5,767 nt of DNA from an uncultured Polyangiaceae bacterium (GTDB lineage Bacteria > Myxococcota_A > Polyangia > Polyangiales > Houyiibacteriaceae). This document shows, piece by piece, positions 1 to 5,710 of this stretch. The notes beneath the pieces are model-generated. The model was not told the origin of the DNA. It searched no databases and saw only the letters and a program-made list of their open reading frames with translations. Both the position numbers and the translations under genes were made by a program. The stretch covers positions 1-5,767 of the forward strand of contig CAMYMX010000261.1 of the NCBI GenBank assembly GCA_947259605.1. The letters run 5' to 3'. Every line of letters starts with the position of its first letter. The first letter of the stretch is position 1.

Positions 1-1
1 C

Positions 2-211
2 ATGGTGAGCGTGAGCGGCCAGCTGGACTTGCACTACATCGAATTCTCCAAGCTGATCAATTCGCAGACCTTACGGACCGAGGTGCGCTTCATCCCGAGC
101 GGCAGCGACTTCCACCGCCTGGCACGCTTTCTCGAGGCCCAGACCGGCCGCTTCCATGCCTGGAGCCCAGGGCAGCGTTTCGAGCCAGAAAGCGAAAAGC
201 CTTCAGAGTAA
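2..211 (+). CDS. C-terminal part of an unrecognised protein, cut by the window edge
   Basis: The frame is open from the window edge to a TAA stop at 209-211. It has an ATG at position 2, but with only one base before it I cannot tell whether this is a true start or an internal methionine; a 5'-truncated gene is more likely. The visible 69 residues look like real soluble protein. Alternating hydrophobic stretches (around residues 8-19 and 26-31) precede an amphipathic helix near residues 36-47 and an aromatic-rich GRFHAW motif near residues 49-54. The last ~15 residues are polar and charged, as in a disordered tail. I see no membrane segment and no catalytic motif, and I do not recognise the family. 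The gene converges on rpsU, and its last codons form the left arm of the hairpin at 196-224. Confidence 0.5.
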   Translation: MVSVSGQLDLHYIEFSKLINSQTLRTEVRFIPSGSDFHRLARFLEAQTGRFHAWSPGQRFEPESEKPSE

Positions 212-224
212 CTCCGAAGGCTTT
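196..224. terminator. Hairpin between convergent genes, probable bidirectional terminator
   Basis: AAAGCCTTC at 196-204 is perfectly complementary to GAAGGCTTT at 216-224. An inner GAG/CTC pairing can extend the stem after one mismatch. On the plus strand the stem is followed by a T-rich stretch (GTTTC). On the minus strand the RNA runs into TTTTCGCTTTC, a better U-rich tail, so the hairpin most clearly suits rpsU, which ends at 228. The TAA stop of the left gene (209-211) lies in the loop region, so the left arm is also coding sequence. Stem and tails are seen directly; termination is inferred. Confidence 0.7.
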
Positions 225-227
225 GTT

Positions 228-455
228 TCAGAACGGGCGTTCGTTGACCTGACGAATACGCTTGCGACGGCGGCGAGCAGCCTCAGCGGCCTTCTTCCGT
301 TTCTTGATCGAAGGCTTCATGTAGTGACGGCGGCGTTTGAGCTCTCGGAGGATGCCCTCGGTGGCCATCTTGCGCTTGAGGTGCTTGACCGCACGCTCGA
401 GTCCACGTTCACCAACGTGAACTTCGATAGGCTTGCACTGTACGGTTTCGACCAT
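228..455 (-). CDS. rpsU: 30S ribosomal protein S21
   Basis: This 75-residue, strongly basic protein matches bacterial S21, a small-subunit protein near the anti-Shine-Dalgarno end of 16S rRNA that helps initiate translation on mRNA. The family core is visible: an IEV strand near residue 10, a helix GLERAVKHLKRK (18-29), then EGILRELKRRRHYMKPS (33-49), equivalent to the GVLAEVRRREFYEKP stretch in E. coli S21, and a Lys/Arg-rich tail. It has about six more N-terminal residues than E. coli S21. The ATG at 453-455 is supported by an AGAAGGAG Shine-Dalgarno 11 bases upstream. The gene lies 111 bases downstream of clpB in the same direction. In E. coli rpsU leads the rpsU-dnaG-rpoD operon; here it is followed at once by a terminator and a convergent gene, so that arrangement is absent. 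The family call is secure. Confidence 0.95.
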   Translation of the reverse strand: MVETVQCKPIEVHVGERGLERAVKHLKRKMATEGILRELKRRRHYMKPSIKKRKKAAEAARRRRKRIRQVNERPF

Positions 456-466
456 GAACGCTTCTG

Positions 467-474
467 CTCCTTCT
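467..474 (-). promoter_or_regulatory. Shine-Dalgarno of rpsU
   Basis: Read on the minus strand this is AGAAGGAG, a strong match to the anti-Shine-Dalgarno complement. The gap to the ATG at 455 is 11 bases, slightly long but workable. It is the clearest ribosome binding site in the window and fixes the rpsU start. Confidence 0.8.
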
Positions 475-478
475 AAGA

Positions 479-512
479 GCGCCGGAGGCTTACACAGTGC
501 ACGCGGCGGCGC
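479..512 (-). promoter_or_regulatory. GC-rich inverted repeat in the rpsU leader
   Basis: GCGCCG at 479-484 and CGGCGC at 507-512 are perfect complements around a 22-base loop that itself contains the palindrome GTGCAC. The repeat begins four bases upstream of the rpsU Shine-Dalgarno. It could be a leader structure that affects rpsU expression, or simply base composition in GC-rich DNA. No known leader family is recognised. Confidence 0.3.
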
Positions 513-519
513 AAGGCAG

Positions 520-534
520 CCCGGTTTTTCCGGG
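520..534 (-). terminator. Short hairpin downstream of clpB, weak terminator candidate
   Basis: CCCGG (520-524) and CCGGG (530-534) form a 5-bp all-GC stem around a run of five A in the minus-strand RNA. The base of the stem is followed by CTGCCTTGCG, with no U tract, so it is not a standard intrinsic terminator. A second small hairpin (AGCA/TGCT around 550-561) lies closer to the clpB stop. Leaky termination with read-through into rpsU is plausible; neither structure is strong. Confidence 0.25.
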
Positions 535-566
535 GTTAGGTCTCGTAAATGCTCGTAAGCACGAAC

Positions 567-3176
567 TTATTCGGCTCTGAGGCTCGTTTCGGCCCCGCTG
601 GCCGCATTCGCCCGTTCAAAAACGAGCTTTCCATCGCCCGCATCGACGCGAATCGTGTCGCCCGCTCCAAATCGCCCCGCCAGGATGTCCTCGGCCAGGC
701 CGTTTTCGAGGTAGCGCTGAATCGCCCGCTTGAGCGGGCGGGCGCCGTAGGCCGGATCGTAGCCCACGTTCGCGAGGAAGCCCTTGGCGTCGTCGGTCAC
801 GTCGAGCCGCATGTCCCGCGCGGCGAGACGCTTCTCGAAGATTCGGAGCTGCACGTCGACGATGCTCCGCAGCTGTGTGCGGTCGAGGCGGTGGAAGATG
901 ATCGTCTCGTCGAGTCGGTTGAGGAACTCGGGCCGGAAGGCGTCGCGCAGGTCTTCGGTGACCGCCTCGCGCATCGCCTCTTCGTCATCGAGAGCCATGA
1001 TGTGATGTGAGCCGACGTTCGACGTGAGAATGATCACGACGTTCTTGAAGTCGACCGTGCGCCCCTGGCCATCGGTCAAACGACCGTCGTCAAGGACCTG
1101 CAGGAGCACATTCCAAACGTCGGGGTGCGCCTTTTCGACCTCGTCGAAGAGGAGCACTGCGTACGGACGCCGCCTTACCGGCTCTGTCAGCTGGCCGCCT
1201 TCTTCGTAGCCGACGTATCCAGGAGGTGCGCCGATGAGACGAGCGACGGCGTGCTTCTCCATGTACTCGCTCATGTCGAGCCGGATCATCGCCTTGTCGT
1301 CGTCGAACAGGAAGTCCGCCAGCGAGCGCGCGAGCTCGGTCTTGCCGACTCCGGTTGGCCCGAGGAACAAGAACGAACCAATCGGCCGGTTGGGCTCGCT
1401 CAAACCAGCACGCGAACGCCTGACGGCGTTGGACACGGCGACAACGGCCTCGTCCTGACCGATGACCCGCTCGCGCAGACGATCCTCCATGTGCAGAAGC
1501 TTGTCCTTCTCCCCTTCGAGCATCTTGCTCACGGGGATGCCGGTCCACTTCGAAACGACCTCGGCAATGTCCTCCTCGGTTACCTCTTCTTTGAGGAACG
1601 AGGCGGTGGTCTGCACCTCGCCGAGCTTCTCCTGGGCCCGGGTAACCGCGGATTCTGCCGCGGGGATTTCGCCGTACTGCAGGCGCGCAGCCTCCTCGTA
1701 GTCGGTCGTGCGCTCTGCACGTTCGAGGTCCAGGCGAAGGGTTTCGACCAGCTCCTTCTTCTCGCGGATTTCCGTGATCAGCTCTTTTTCGCGGAGCCAC
1801 TGGGCGCGCATGGTGTCGCGCTGCTCTTGAAGCTCCGACAGCTCTTGCTCAAGGTCCTCGAGACGTTTCTTGCTCGCGGCGTCCTTCTCTTTTTTGAGTG
1901 CCTCGCGCTCGATCTCGAGCTGAGTCAGCTTGCGCTGAACCGTGTCGATCGGCGCAGGCAGGGAGTCGATCTCCATCTTCAGTCGAGAGGCGGCCTCGTC
2001 GACGAGATCGATCGCCTTATCGGGCAGGAAACGATCCGTGATGTACCGCTCGCTCAGCGTCGCCGCAGCGACGATCGCGGAATCTTGAATCCGAATGCCA
2101 TGATGAATTTCGTAGCGCTCCTTGAGCCCGCGCAGGATCCCGATCGTGTCGGGGACCGAAGGCTCACCGGCAAACACGGGCTGAAAACGGCGCGCGAGCG
2201 CGGCGTCCTTTTCGATGCGCTTTCGGTACTCATCCAGTGTCGTTGCGCCCACGCATCGCAGCTCCCCGCGCGCCAAGGCCGGCTTGAGCATGTTGCTCGC
2301 GTCCATCGAGCCTTCGGCTGCGCCCGCGCCGACCAGCGTGTGCAGCTCATCAATGAAGAGAATCACTTCTCCTTTGGCGTCTTCGATCTCTTTTAGAACC
2401 GCCTTCAGCCGCTCTTCGAACTCGCCACGGTACTTCGACCCGGCAACCAGCGCGCCCAGGTCGAGCGACAGAAACTTCTTGTCTTTGAGGCCTTCGGGCA
2501 CGTCGCCCTGAATGATTCGGTGTGCGATGCCTTCGGCAATCGCGGTCTTTCCAACCCCGGGCTCACCGATGAGCACGGGGTTGTTCTTGGTTCTACGCGA
2601 AAGAACCTGCATGACACGCCGGATTTCTTCGTCGCGGCCAATCACCGGGTCGGTCTTCCCCTGGCGCGCCGCTTCGGTCAGATCGCGTGTGTACTTCTCG
2701 AGGGCCTGGAACTTCCCCTCGGGATCGGGGTCGGTCACGCGTTGACTGCCCCGGACCTCTTGCACCGCCTCGAGCAGCCTAGCGCGGTCGACGCCCTGAG
2801 CGACGAGTGCCTTTTTCAGCTGTCCGTCGCTGTAAGCAGCGAGCAGGACGTGCTCCGCCGAGGTGTACTCATCCTTGAGGGCTTCGGTTTCTTTCCACGC
2901 GTTGTTCAATAGGTCGCGAAGGCGTGACGCAATGCCAGGCTCCGCACCGCCCGCGACTTTCGGCATACGGTCGAGGACCGCGCCCTGCGCACGGATCAGA
3001 CCCTGAAGATCGGCGCCTGCCTTTTCGAGGATGGCAGGCGCCAGGCCGCCGGCCTGGGCAAGGAGCTCGAGCAGCAGGTGCTCCGGGTACACTTCAGGAT
3101 TGCCACGATCGCCTGCATTTTGCTGAGCGGCAACCAGGGCTTCGCGTGTCTTCGTGGTGAGTCTATCGAGTCGCAT
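567..3176 (-). CDS. clpB: ATP-dependent disaggregase ClpB (Hsp100)
   Basis: ClpB is a cytoplasmic hexameric AAA+ machine that threads aggregated proteins through its pore, working with DnaK/DnaJ/GrpE. All domains are present in 869 residues (E. coli: 857). The N-domain (~1-145) opens with the family start MRLDRLT. AAA-1 has Walker A GEPGVGKT (K210), pore tyrosine Y249, Walker B ending D276-E277, sensor GATT (310-313) and arginine fingers R329/R330. The coiled-coil M-domain spans ~405-525. AAA-2 has Walker A GPTGVGKT (K612), pore loop GYVG (Y654), Walker B D678-E679, sensor N720, arginine finger R754 and sensor-2 GARP (R813). The last ~12 residues are a non-conserved tail. No ClpP-binding IGF/L loop is apparent, which fits a disaggregase rather than ClpA/ClpC. 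The ATG start is fixed by family alignment, although no good Shine-Dalgarno precedes it. No key residue is missing. Confidence 0.98.
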   Translation of the reverse strand: MRLDRLTTKTREALVAAQQNAGDRGNPEVYPEHLLLELLAQAGGLAPAILEKAGADLQGLIRAQGAVLDRMPKVAGGAEPGIASRLRDLLNNAWKETEALKDEYTSAEHVLLAAYSDGQLKKALVAQGVDRARLLEAVQEVRGSQRVTDPDPEGKFQALEKYTRDLTEAARQGKTDPVIGRDEEIRRVMQVLSRRTKNNPVLIGEPGVGKTAIAEGIAHRIIQGDVPEGLKDKKFLSLDLGALVAGSKYRGEFEERLKAVLKEIEDAKGEVILFIDELHTLVGAGAAEGSMDASNMLKPALARGELRCVGATTLDEYRKRIEKDAALARRFQPVFAGEPSVPDTIGILRGLKERYEIHHGIRIQDSAIVAAATLSERYITDRFLPDKAIDLVDEAASRLKMEIDSLPAPIDTVQRKLTQLEIEREALKKEKDAASKKRLEDLEQELSELQEQRDTMRAQWLREKELITEIREKKELVETLRLDLERAERTTDYEEAARLQYGEIPAAESAVTRAQEKLGEVQTTASFLKEEVTEEDIAEVVSKWTGIPVSKMLEGEKDKLLHMEDRLRERVIGQDEAVVAVSNAVRRSRAGLSEPNRPIGSFLFLGPTGVGKTELARSLADFLFDDDKAMIRLDMSEYMEKHAVARLIGAPPGYVGYEEGGQLTEPVRRRPYAVLLFDEVEKAHPDVWNVLLQVLDDGRLTDGQGRTVDFKNVVIILTSNVGSHHIMALDDEEAMREAVTEDLRDAFRPEFLNRLDETIIFHRLDRTQLRSIVDVQLRIFEKRLAARDMRLDVTDDAKGFLANVGYDPAYGARPLKRAIQRYLENGLAEDILAGRFGAGDTIRVDAGDGKLVFERANAASGAETSLRAE
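2736..2738 (-). promoter_or_regulatory. Possible internal GTG start for N-terminally truncated ClpB
   Basis: Residue V147 is encoded by GTG and sits at the N-domain/AAA-1 linker. By my alignment it corresponds to V149 of E. coli ClpB, where a GTG codon is used to make the short ClpB isoform lacking the N-domain. A GGGG run lies 10 bases upstream and AGAGG 17 bases upstream, so the ribosome binding site is marginal. The product would be 723 residues. Codon and position are observed; use of the start is inferred. Confidence 0.3.
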
Positions 3177-3186
3177 TTCGACTCAA
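3166..3186. promoter_or_regulatory. Inverted repeat enclosing the clpB start codon
   Basis: GAGTCG (3168-3173) and CGACTC (3179-3184) are perfect inverted copies with a 5-base spacer. In clpB RNA the stem extends to 8 bp (UUGAGUCG with CGACUCGA, including one U-G wobble), and the loop is AAAUG, so the AUG lies in the loop and the only Shine-Dalgarno-like bases (GAG, five bases upstream) are paired. As DNA, ACTCAAG at 3181-3187 equals one half of the HAIR operator (CTTGAGT-N7-ACTCAAG) bound by the HspR heat-shock repressor. The other half, ATCGAGT at 3165-3171, matches 5 of 7, but the spacing is 9 instead of 7. The downstream arm also encodes the conserved RLD residues, so part of the symmetry may be coincidence. 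Confidence 0.4.
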
Positions 3187-3212
3187 GTTAAGCATCGGAA
3201 AGAACCCGTCAA
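3185..3212 (-). promoter_or_regulatory. Candidate sigma-70-type promoter for clpB
   Basis: On the minus strand a TTGACG -35 box (3212-3207, 5 of 6 to consensus) is followed after 16 bases by TAACTT (3190-3185), which keeps the key T1, A2 and final T of a -10 box. Transcription would begin at about 3177-3179, one to three bases before the clpB ATG, giving an almost leaderless mRNA. That fits the poor ribosome binding site. The sequences are observed; activity is inferred. Confidence 0.4.
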
Positions 3213-3251
3213 TAGTTCGACAGAGGCCGGGAACGAGGCAATAACCCTCGA

Positions 3252-3737
3252 GTGCGTCCGCTTACTCTCACCGTCCTCGCCGTCCTGCTAATCGTCTCCT
3301 GCAAGAGCGAGCCCACGCCGACCGGTTTCGAGTCGCCGAGCGCTACCATTGATTCCCTGTTCCGTGCGTACGGCGTGCAAGGCATGCCTCAAGACGAAGC
3401 GCGCCGCCGACTTCAAGCGCACGAGCGATTCGAGCTCCTCGATTCAAAGCTCTTTCGAAGCTGCTTCTCCGATTGGCAAGGAGAGCACGATCAGGCCTTG
3501 GGGGGGTTCGTCTTCGGTCAGCTGGTCGCGGGGAAAGACGAGCTCGAGATCGACCTCGAAGGGCACACGGCCAAGGTTCGTGCAGCCTCGGCCCCGGTCG
3601 AGCTCACGCCGATTGTTCTCGTCAAACAGGATGCTGCTTGGAAGATCGACCTTCGTCAGAGCGTACCCCCGCAAGTCCGCCAGAGCCTCTACGAGGTCTA
3701 CCGTCGCGCGCGCCGCGCCGAGCGAAAAGCGCGCTGA
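3252..3737 (+). CDS. Putative lipoprotein with an NTF2-like domain
   Basis: This 161-residue protein begins at a GTG. It has a short signal peptide (MRP, then a hydrophobic run from residue 4) ending in the lipobox IVSC, so lipidation is predicted at C17. Lys at +2, not Asp, suggests Lol-type transfer to the outer membrane if the host is Gram-negative. The mature part starts with a Pro/Thr/Ser linker, then a helix near residues 31-39. The stretch from about 70 to 140, with GFVFGQLVAGKDEL, alternating strands (IDLEGHTAKVRAAS) and a WKIDL motif, resembles small NTF2-like/DUF4878-type lipoproteins. The C-terminus is a basic helix rich in Arg. A GAGG 13 bases upstream is a weak ribosome binding site, and TTAAGC-17-AATAGT (3188-3216) is a faint promoter candidate. 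The lipoprotein call is good; the fold is tentative and the function unknown. It diverges from clpB. Confidence 0.8.
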   Translation: MRPLTLTVLAVLLIVSCKSEPTPTGFESPSATIDSLFRAYGVQGMPQDEARRRLQAHERFELLDSKLFRSCFSDWQGEHDQALGGFVFGQLVAGKDELEIDLEGHTAKVRAASAPVELTPIVLVKQDAAWKIDLRQSVPPQVRQSLYEVYRRARRAERKAR

Positions 3738-3750
3738 GCCTCTGGCTCAG
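3734..3750. terminator. Perfect hairpin carrying the stop codons of both convergent genes
   Basis: CTGAGCC (3734-3740) and GGCTCAG (3744-3750) form a perfect 7-bp stem with a TCT loop. The lipoprotein TGA (3735-3737) lies in one arm and the TGA of the opposing membrane-protein gene (3749-3747) lies in the other, so by symmetry each transcript ends in the same structure. On the minus strand a TTTT follows five bases after the stem (GCGCTTTTCG); on the plus strand there is no T tract. A bidirectional terminator or 3'-end stabiliser is likely. Confidence 0.6.
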
Positions 3751-5582
3751 TGAATCGTAAACGGTGTGACGTCGATGCGCTCGCCGGGTGAAGCGTTCTT
3801 CAGCGCCTCTTGCAGCATCCGCAGCTCCGTCGGGTGGGGATTGAGTGCGAGGCCGGCGCCCACGGTGCGAAGCGCAGCGTTCGTATCACCGATGGACGCG
3901 AAATACAGGGAATCGGTGTAGTGGCGCCAGATGAGCTGCACCTCGGTGTGCGGGTCGAGCGGTTGCCCGATCCGTTGGTACAGGTCTCCCCAGAGCACAG
4001 CGTGCTCACGCATCGCTCCTGCTTCGTCCGTCTCGGTCGTGTCGGCCGTCAGCACGCGATGGTACAGGTGCTCGGGAACGAGCAAGTCCATCAGCTCTTG
4101 AGTCGTTCTCACGTCCATCTCGACGTAGACCGGACGAAGCGCGGCAAGGCTTTGGAGCTCCGGCGCGCTCAGCGCGCCGTCGAGCACGTAGTTTCGGAGA
4201 AGAGGCTTCAGCTCGGGCTCGTCTCTCACGTAGCGGTCCACGAGCTTTGGGTAACTGAGAAGAGGGAGCGGAATCATCGTGACGTCGGGCCTGTTGAGCT
4301 CCTCGGCCTCGCCGCCCCAGTAGCGAAAGATTGTCTGCGGATTTTGGACCAGGACGATCGAGCGGGCGGGTAGCGAGCGTCGGAGCCCATCATCGAACAC
4401 ATCCGTATCGACAAAGCTCGCGAGCGTCGAAGCATCGAGCGAGCGAACGAATTGGAAGGACGCCGCTAGCGCGAGGACCGCCCCGAACGCGGGCGCCAGC
4501 TTCGGCCTGGCCGGCACCGCTTCCGCGAGCGCCGAGACCAAAACACCGATAGCGAAGACCGCGAAGATCGCGAGCGAGGCATACGAAACCATGAAGTAGG
4601 CAATCGCGTCGGGGTTGCCGCGCACGAAGCCCAGGGTGGCGCGCCCCAGCACGTACACGAGCCATAGTGTCAGCCAGAAAAGACCGAATTTACGGGACGC
4701 GCTGACCCGAAGCATGAAGTAGGCGCCGAGCAGCGCCACCGCGAGCGTCACGACATGGAGGTCCCGAGCTGTGGCGATTAGAACGTCGGCCAAGGTCTCT
4801 CCGAATGGCGCGACGGCTTCCGGTGAGATGCTTTTTTGAAACGCTTGCGCGGTGATGACCCATGCGAAACGGCCGGGGCTCGATGGATCGCCGAGATTCA
4901 AGAATGGGTCTTGGAGCGCTCGCAACGGCAGATAGAGGTAGGTCATCAAACCGGCCATTGCGAATCCGACCGACCATGCGAAAGGTCGCCAGCCCCAAGC
5001 CTTCCAGATCCCGAGCAAAAGCCAGAGCGATGGCACGACGGCGAGCAGGGCAATGAAGTGATGGTTGGCGAGCGCGAGGCCGAGCGCCAAGGCGGCCTGG
5101 TACAGCGGGCGGACGTCGCCTGCTTGTCCTTCTTGCCCCGAAATGGAAACGCAGAGCAGACGTTCCATCGCGATGCAAAGGAGTGCGGCTTGAAGAGCGT
5201 ACACCTCGGGTCGCACCGCTTGAAACCACCAGCCGTGGCTTCCGGCAACCCACCAGGTTGCCGCGAGCGCGAGCGGAAAGCGCAGCGAGGGCCGAATCGC
5301 ATCGCTCACCGACAGGCTTCTCTCGAAAGCAAAGAACAAGGCCACCGCGGCGATTGCGAGCAGAACCGAGCAGATCACGGCGGCCCGAAAGGAGAGCGCG
5401 CCGATCGGCAATAGATTCGCCGCGCCGAGGACGATCGACGCCAGTGGATGACCGGGCGGGTGCGAGACGCCGAAGTCCGCCGCCGCTGCGACGAACTCGC
5501 CGCTGTCGAGCCAATGCGCAAACCCCGACGCGGTGCTCAAATAAGCCAAGAGCGGCGGAACCCCGGCCAGAAGTCCCTTCAT
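3747..5582 (-). CDS. DUF2723 (TMEM260-type) multi-pass membrane protein, putative glycosyltransferase
   Basis: With the ATG at 5582 this is a 611-residue inner-membrane protein: about 12 hydrophobic segments, then a soluble C-terminal part from about residue 400. Family hallmarks, numbered from that start, are an acidic loop after the first membrane segment (DSGEF, D26 and E29), HPPGHPL (41-47), RPEVYAL (124-130), a YLPLRA segment ending near 222, and LNLGDPSSPGRF (228-239). These match DUF2723, whose human member TMEM260 is a protein O-mannosyltransferase. By analogy the acidic loop may be catalytic, using a lipid-linked sugar at the outer face; this is not shown for this protein. The tail ends in a TPR-like helix pair (~560-593). 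An in-frame TTG at 5663 would give 638 residues, and the frame stays open to the window edge. I prefer 5582 because it lies just before the first membrane helix and behind a plausible promoter, but no start has a good ribosome binding site. Confidence 0.85.
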   Translation of the reverse strand: MKGLLAGVPPLLAYLSTASGFAHWLDSGEFVAAAADFGVSHPPGHPLASIVLGAANLLPIGALSFRAAVICSVLLAIAAVALFFAFERSLSVSDAIRPSLRFPLALAATWWVAGSHGWWFQAVRPEVYALQAALLCIAMERLLCVSISGQEGQAGDVRPLYQAALALGLALANHHFIALLAVVPSLWLLLGIWKAWGWRPFAWSVGFAMAGLMTYLYLPLRALQDPFLNLGDPSSPGRFAWVITAQAFQKSISPEAVAPFGETLADVLIATARDLHVVTLAVALLGAYFMLRVSASRKFGLFWLTLWLVYVLGRATLGFVRGNPDAIAYFMVSYASLAIFAVFAIGVLVSALAEAVPARPKLAPAFGAVLALAASFQFVRSLDASTLASFVDTDVFDDGLRRSLPARSIVLVQNPQTIFRYWGGEAEELNRPDVTMIPLPLLSYPKLVDRYVRDEPELKPLLRNYVLDGALSAPELQSLAALRPVYVEMDVRTTQELMDLLVPEHLYHRVLTADTTETDEAGAMREHAVLWGDLYQRIGQPLDPHTEVQLIWRHYTDSLYFASIGDTNAALRTVGAGLALNPHPTELRMLQEALKNASPGERIDVTPFTIH

Positions 5583-5606
5583 CCAGTTGGAACGCAAAGC
5601 CCGCCT

Positions 5607-5636
5607 ATGATCAACCGACGCAGCCAACCGGGTCAA
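5607..5636 (-). promoter_or_regulatory. Weak promoter candidate for the DUF2723 gene
   Basis: On the minus strand TTGACC (5636-5631, 5 of 6 to the -35 consensus) is separated by 18 bases from GATCAT (5612-5607, 4 of 6 to the -10 consensus). Initiation near 5600 would leave a leader of about 18 bases before the ATG at 5582, which agrees with that start and excludes the TTG at 5663. Similar chance matches are common, so this is tentative. Confidence 0.25.
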
Positions 5637-5671
5637 ATCCCCGAACACCAACGGCCACTGCAAGGCATACC

Positions 5672-5698
5672 GGGGCGCGGGGGAACGGGATGTGGGGG
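5672..5698 (+). other. G-quadruplex-forming motif 1
   Basis: Guanine runs of 4, 5, 3 and 5 are separated by loops of 3, 3 and 4 bases, which fits the standard G3+N1-7 pattern for intramolecular G-quadruplexes. The G-rich strand is the template strand of the DUF2723 gene if transcription starts upstream of here. Pattern match only; folding is untested. Confidence 0.5.
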
Positions 5699-5710
5699 TT
5701 CGACGGACGG

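Noticed and set aside
479..512. rpsU promoter built on TTGCGC and TGTAAG
   Set aside because: The spacing is only 14 bases and the -35 box matches at 3 of 6, so it is not better than chance.
1090..1800. 236-codon minus-strand open frame overlapping clpB in another frame
   Set aside because: The translation is Arg/Gly/Pro-rich frame-shifted clpB sequence, and clpB itself is intact across the region.
1125..2396. 423-codon plus-strand open frame antisense to clpB
   Set aside because: It lies wholly within clpB, whose minus-strand translation matches the family throughout. Long antisense frames are expected opposite GC-rich genes, and the translation shows no recognisable domain.
3193..3222. 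Sigma-32-like heat-shock promoter for clpB (GTCGAAC, then TCCGAT after 15 bases)
   Set aside because: Both boxes match the CTTGAAA / CCCCAT consensus poorly (4 of 7 and 4 of 6), and the overlapping TTGACG-16-TAACTT is better.
3249..3254. GAGTGC, half of a CIRCE (HrcA) operator, near clpB
   Set aside because: The partner half TTAGCACTC is absent at the required 9-base spacing on either side.
3810..4373. 187-codon plus-strand open frame antisense to the DUF2723 gene
   Set aside because: It overlaps the conserved soluble C-terminal part of the real gene and shows no motif or ribosome binding site.
4690..5514. 274-codon minus-strand open frame inside the DUF2723 gene
   Set aside because: It is an alternative frame of a gene whose own frame gives membrane helices and family motifs; the product is Arg/Ser-rich and unlike a real protein.
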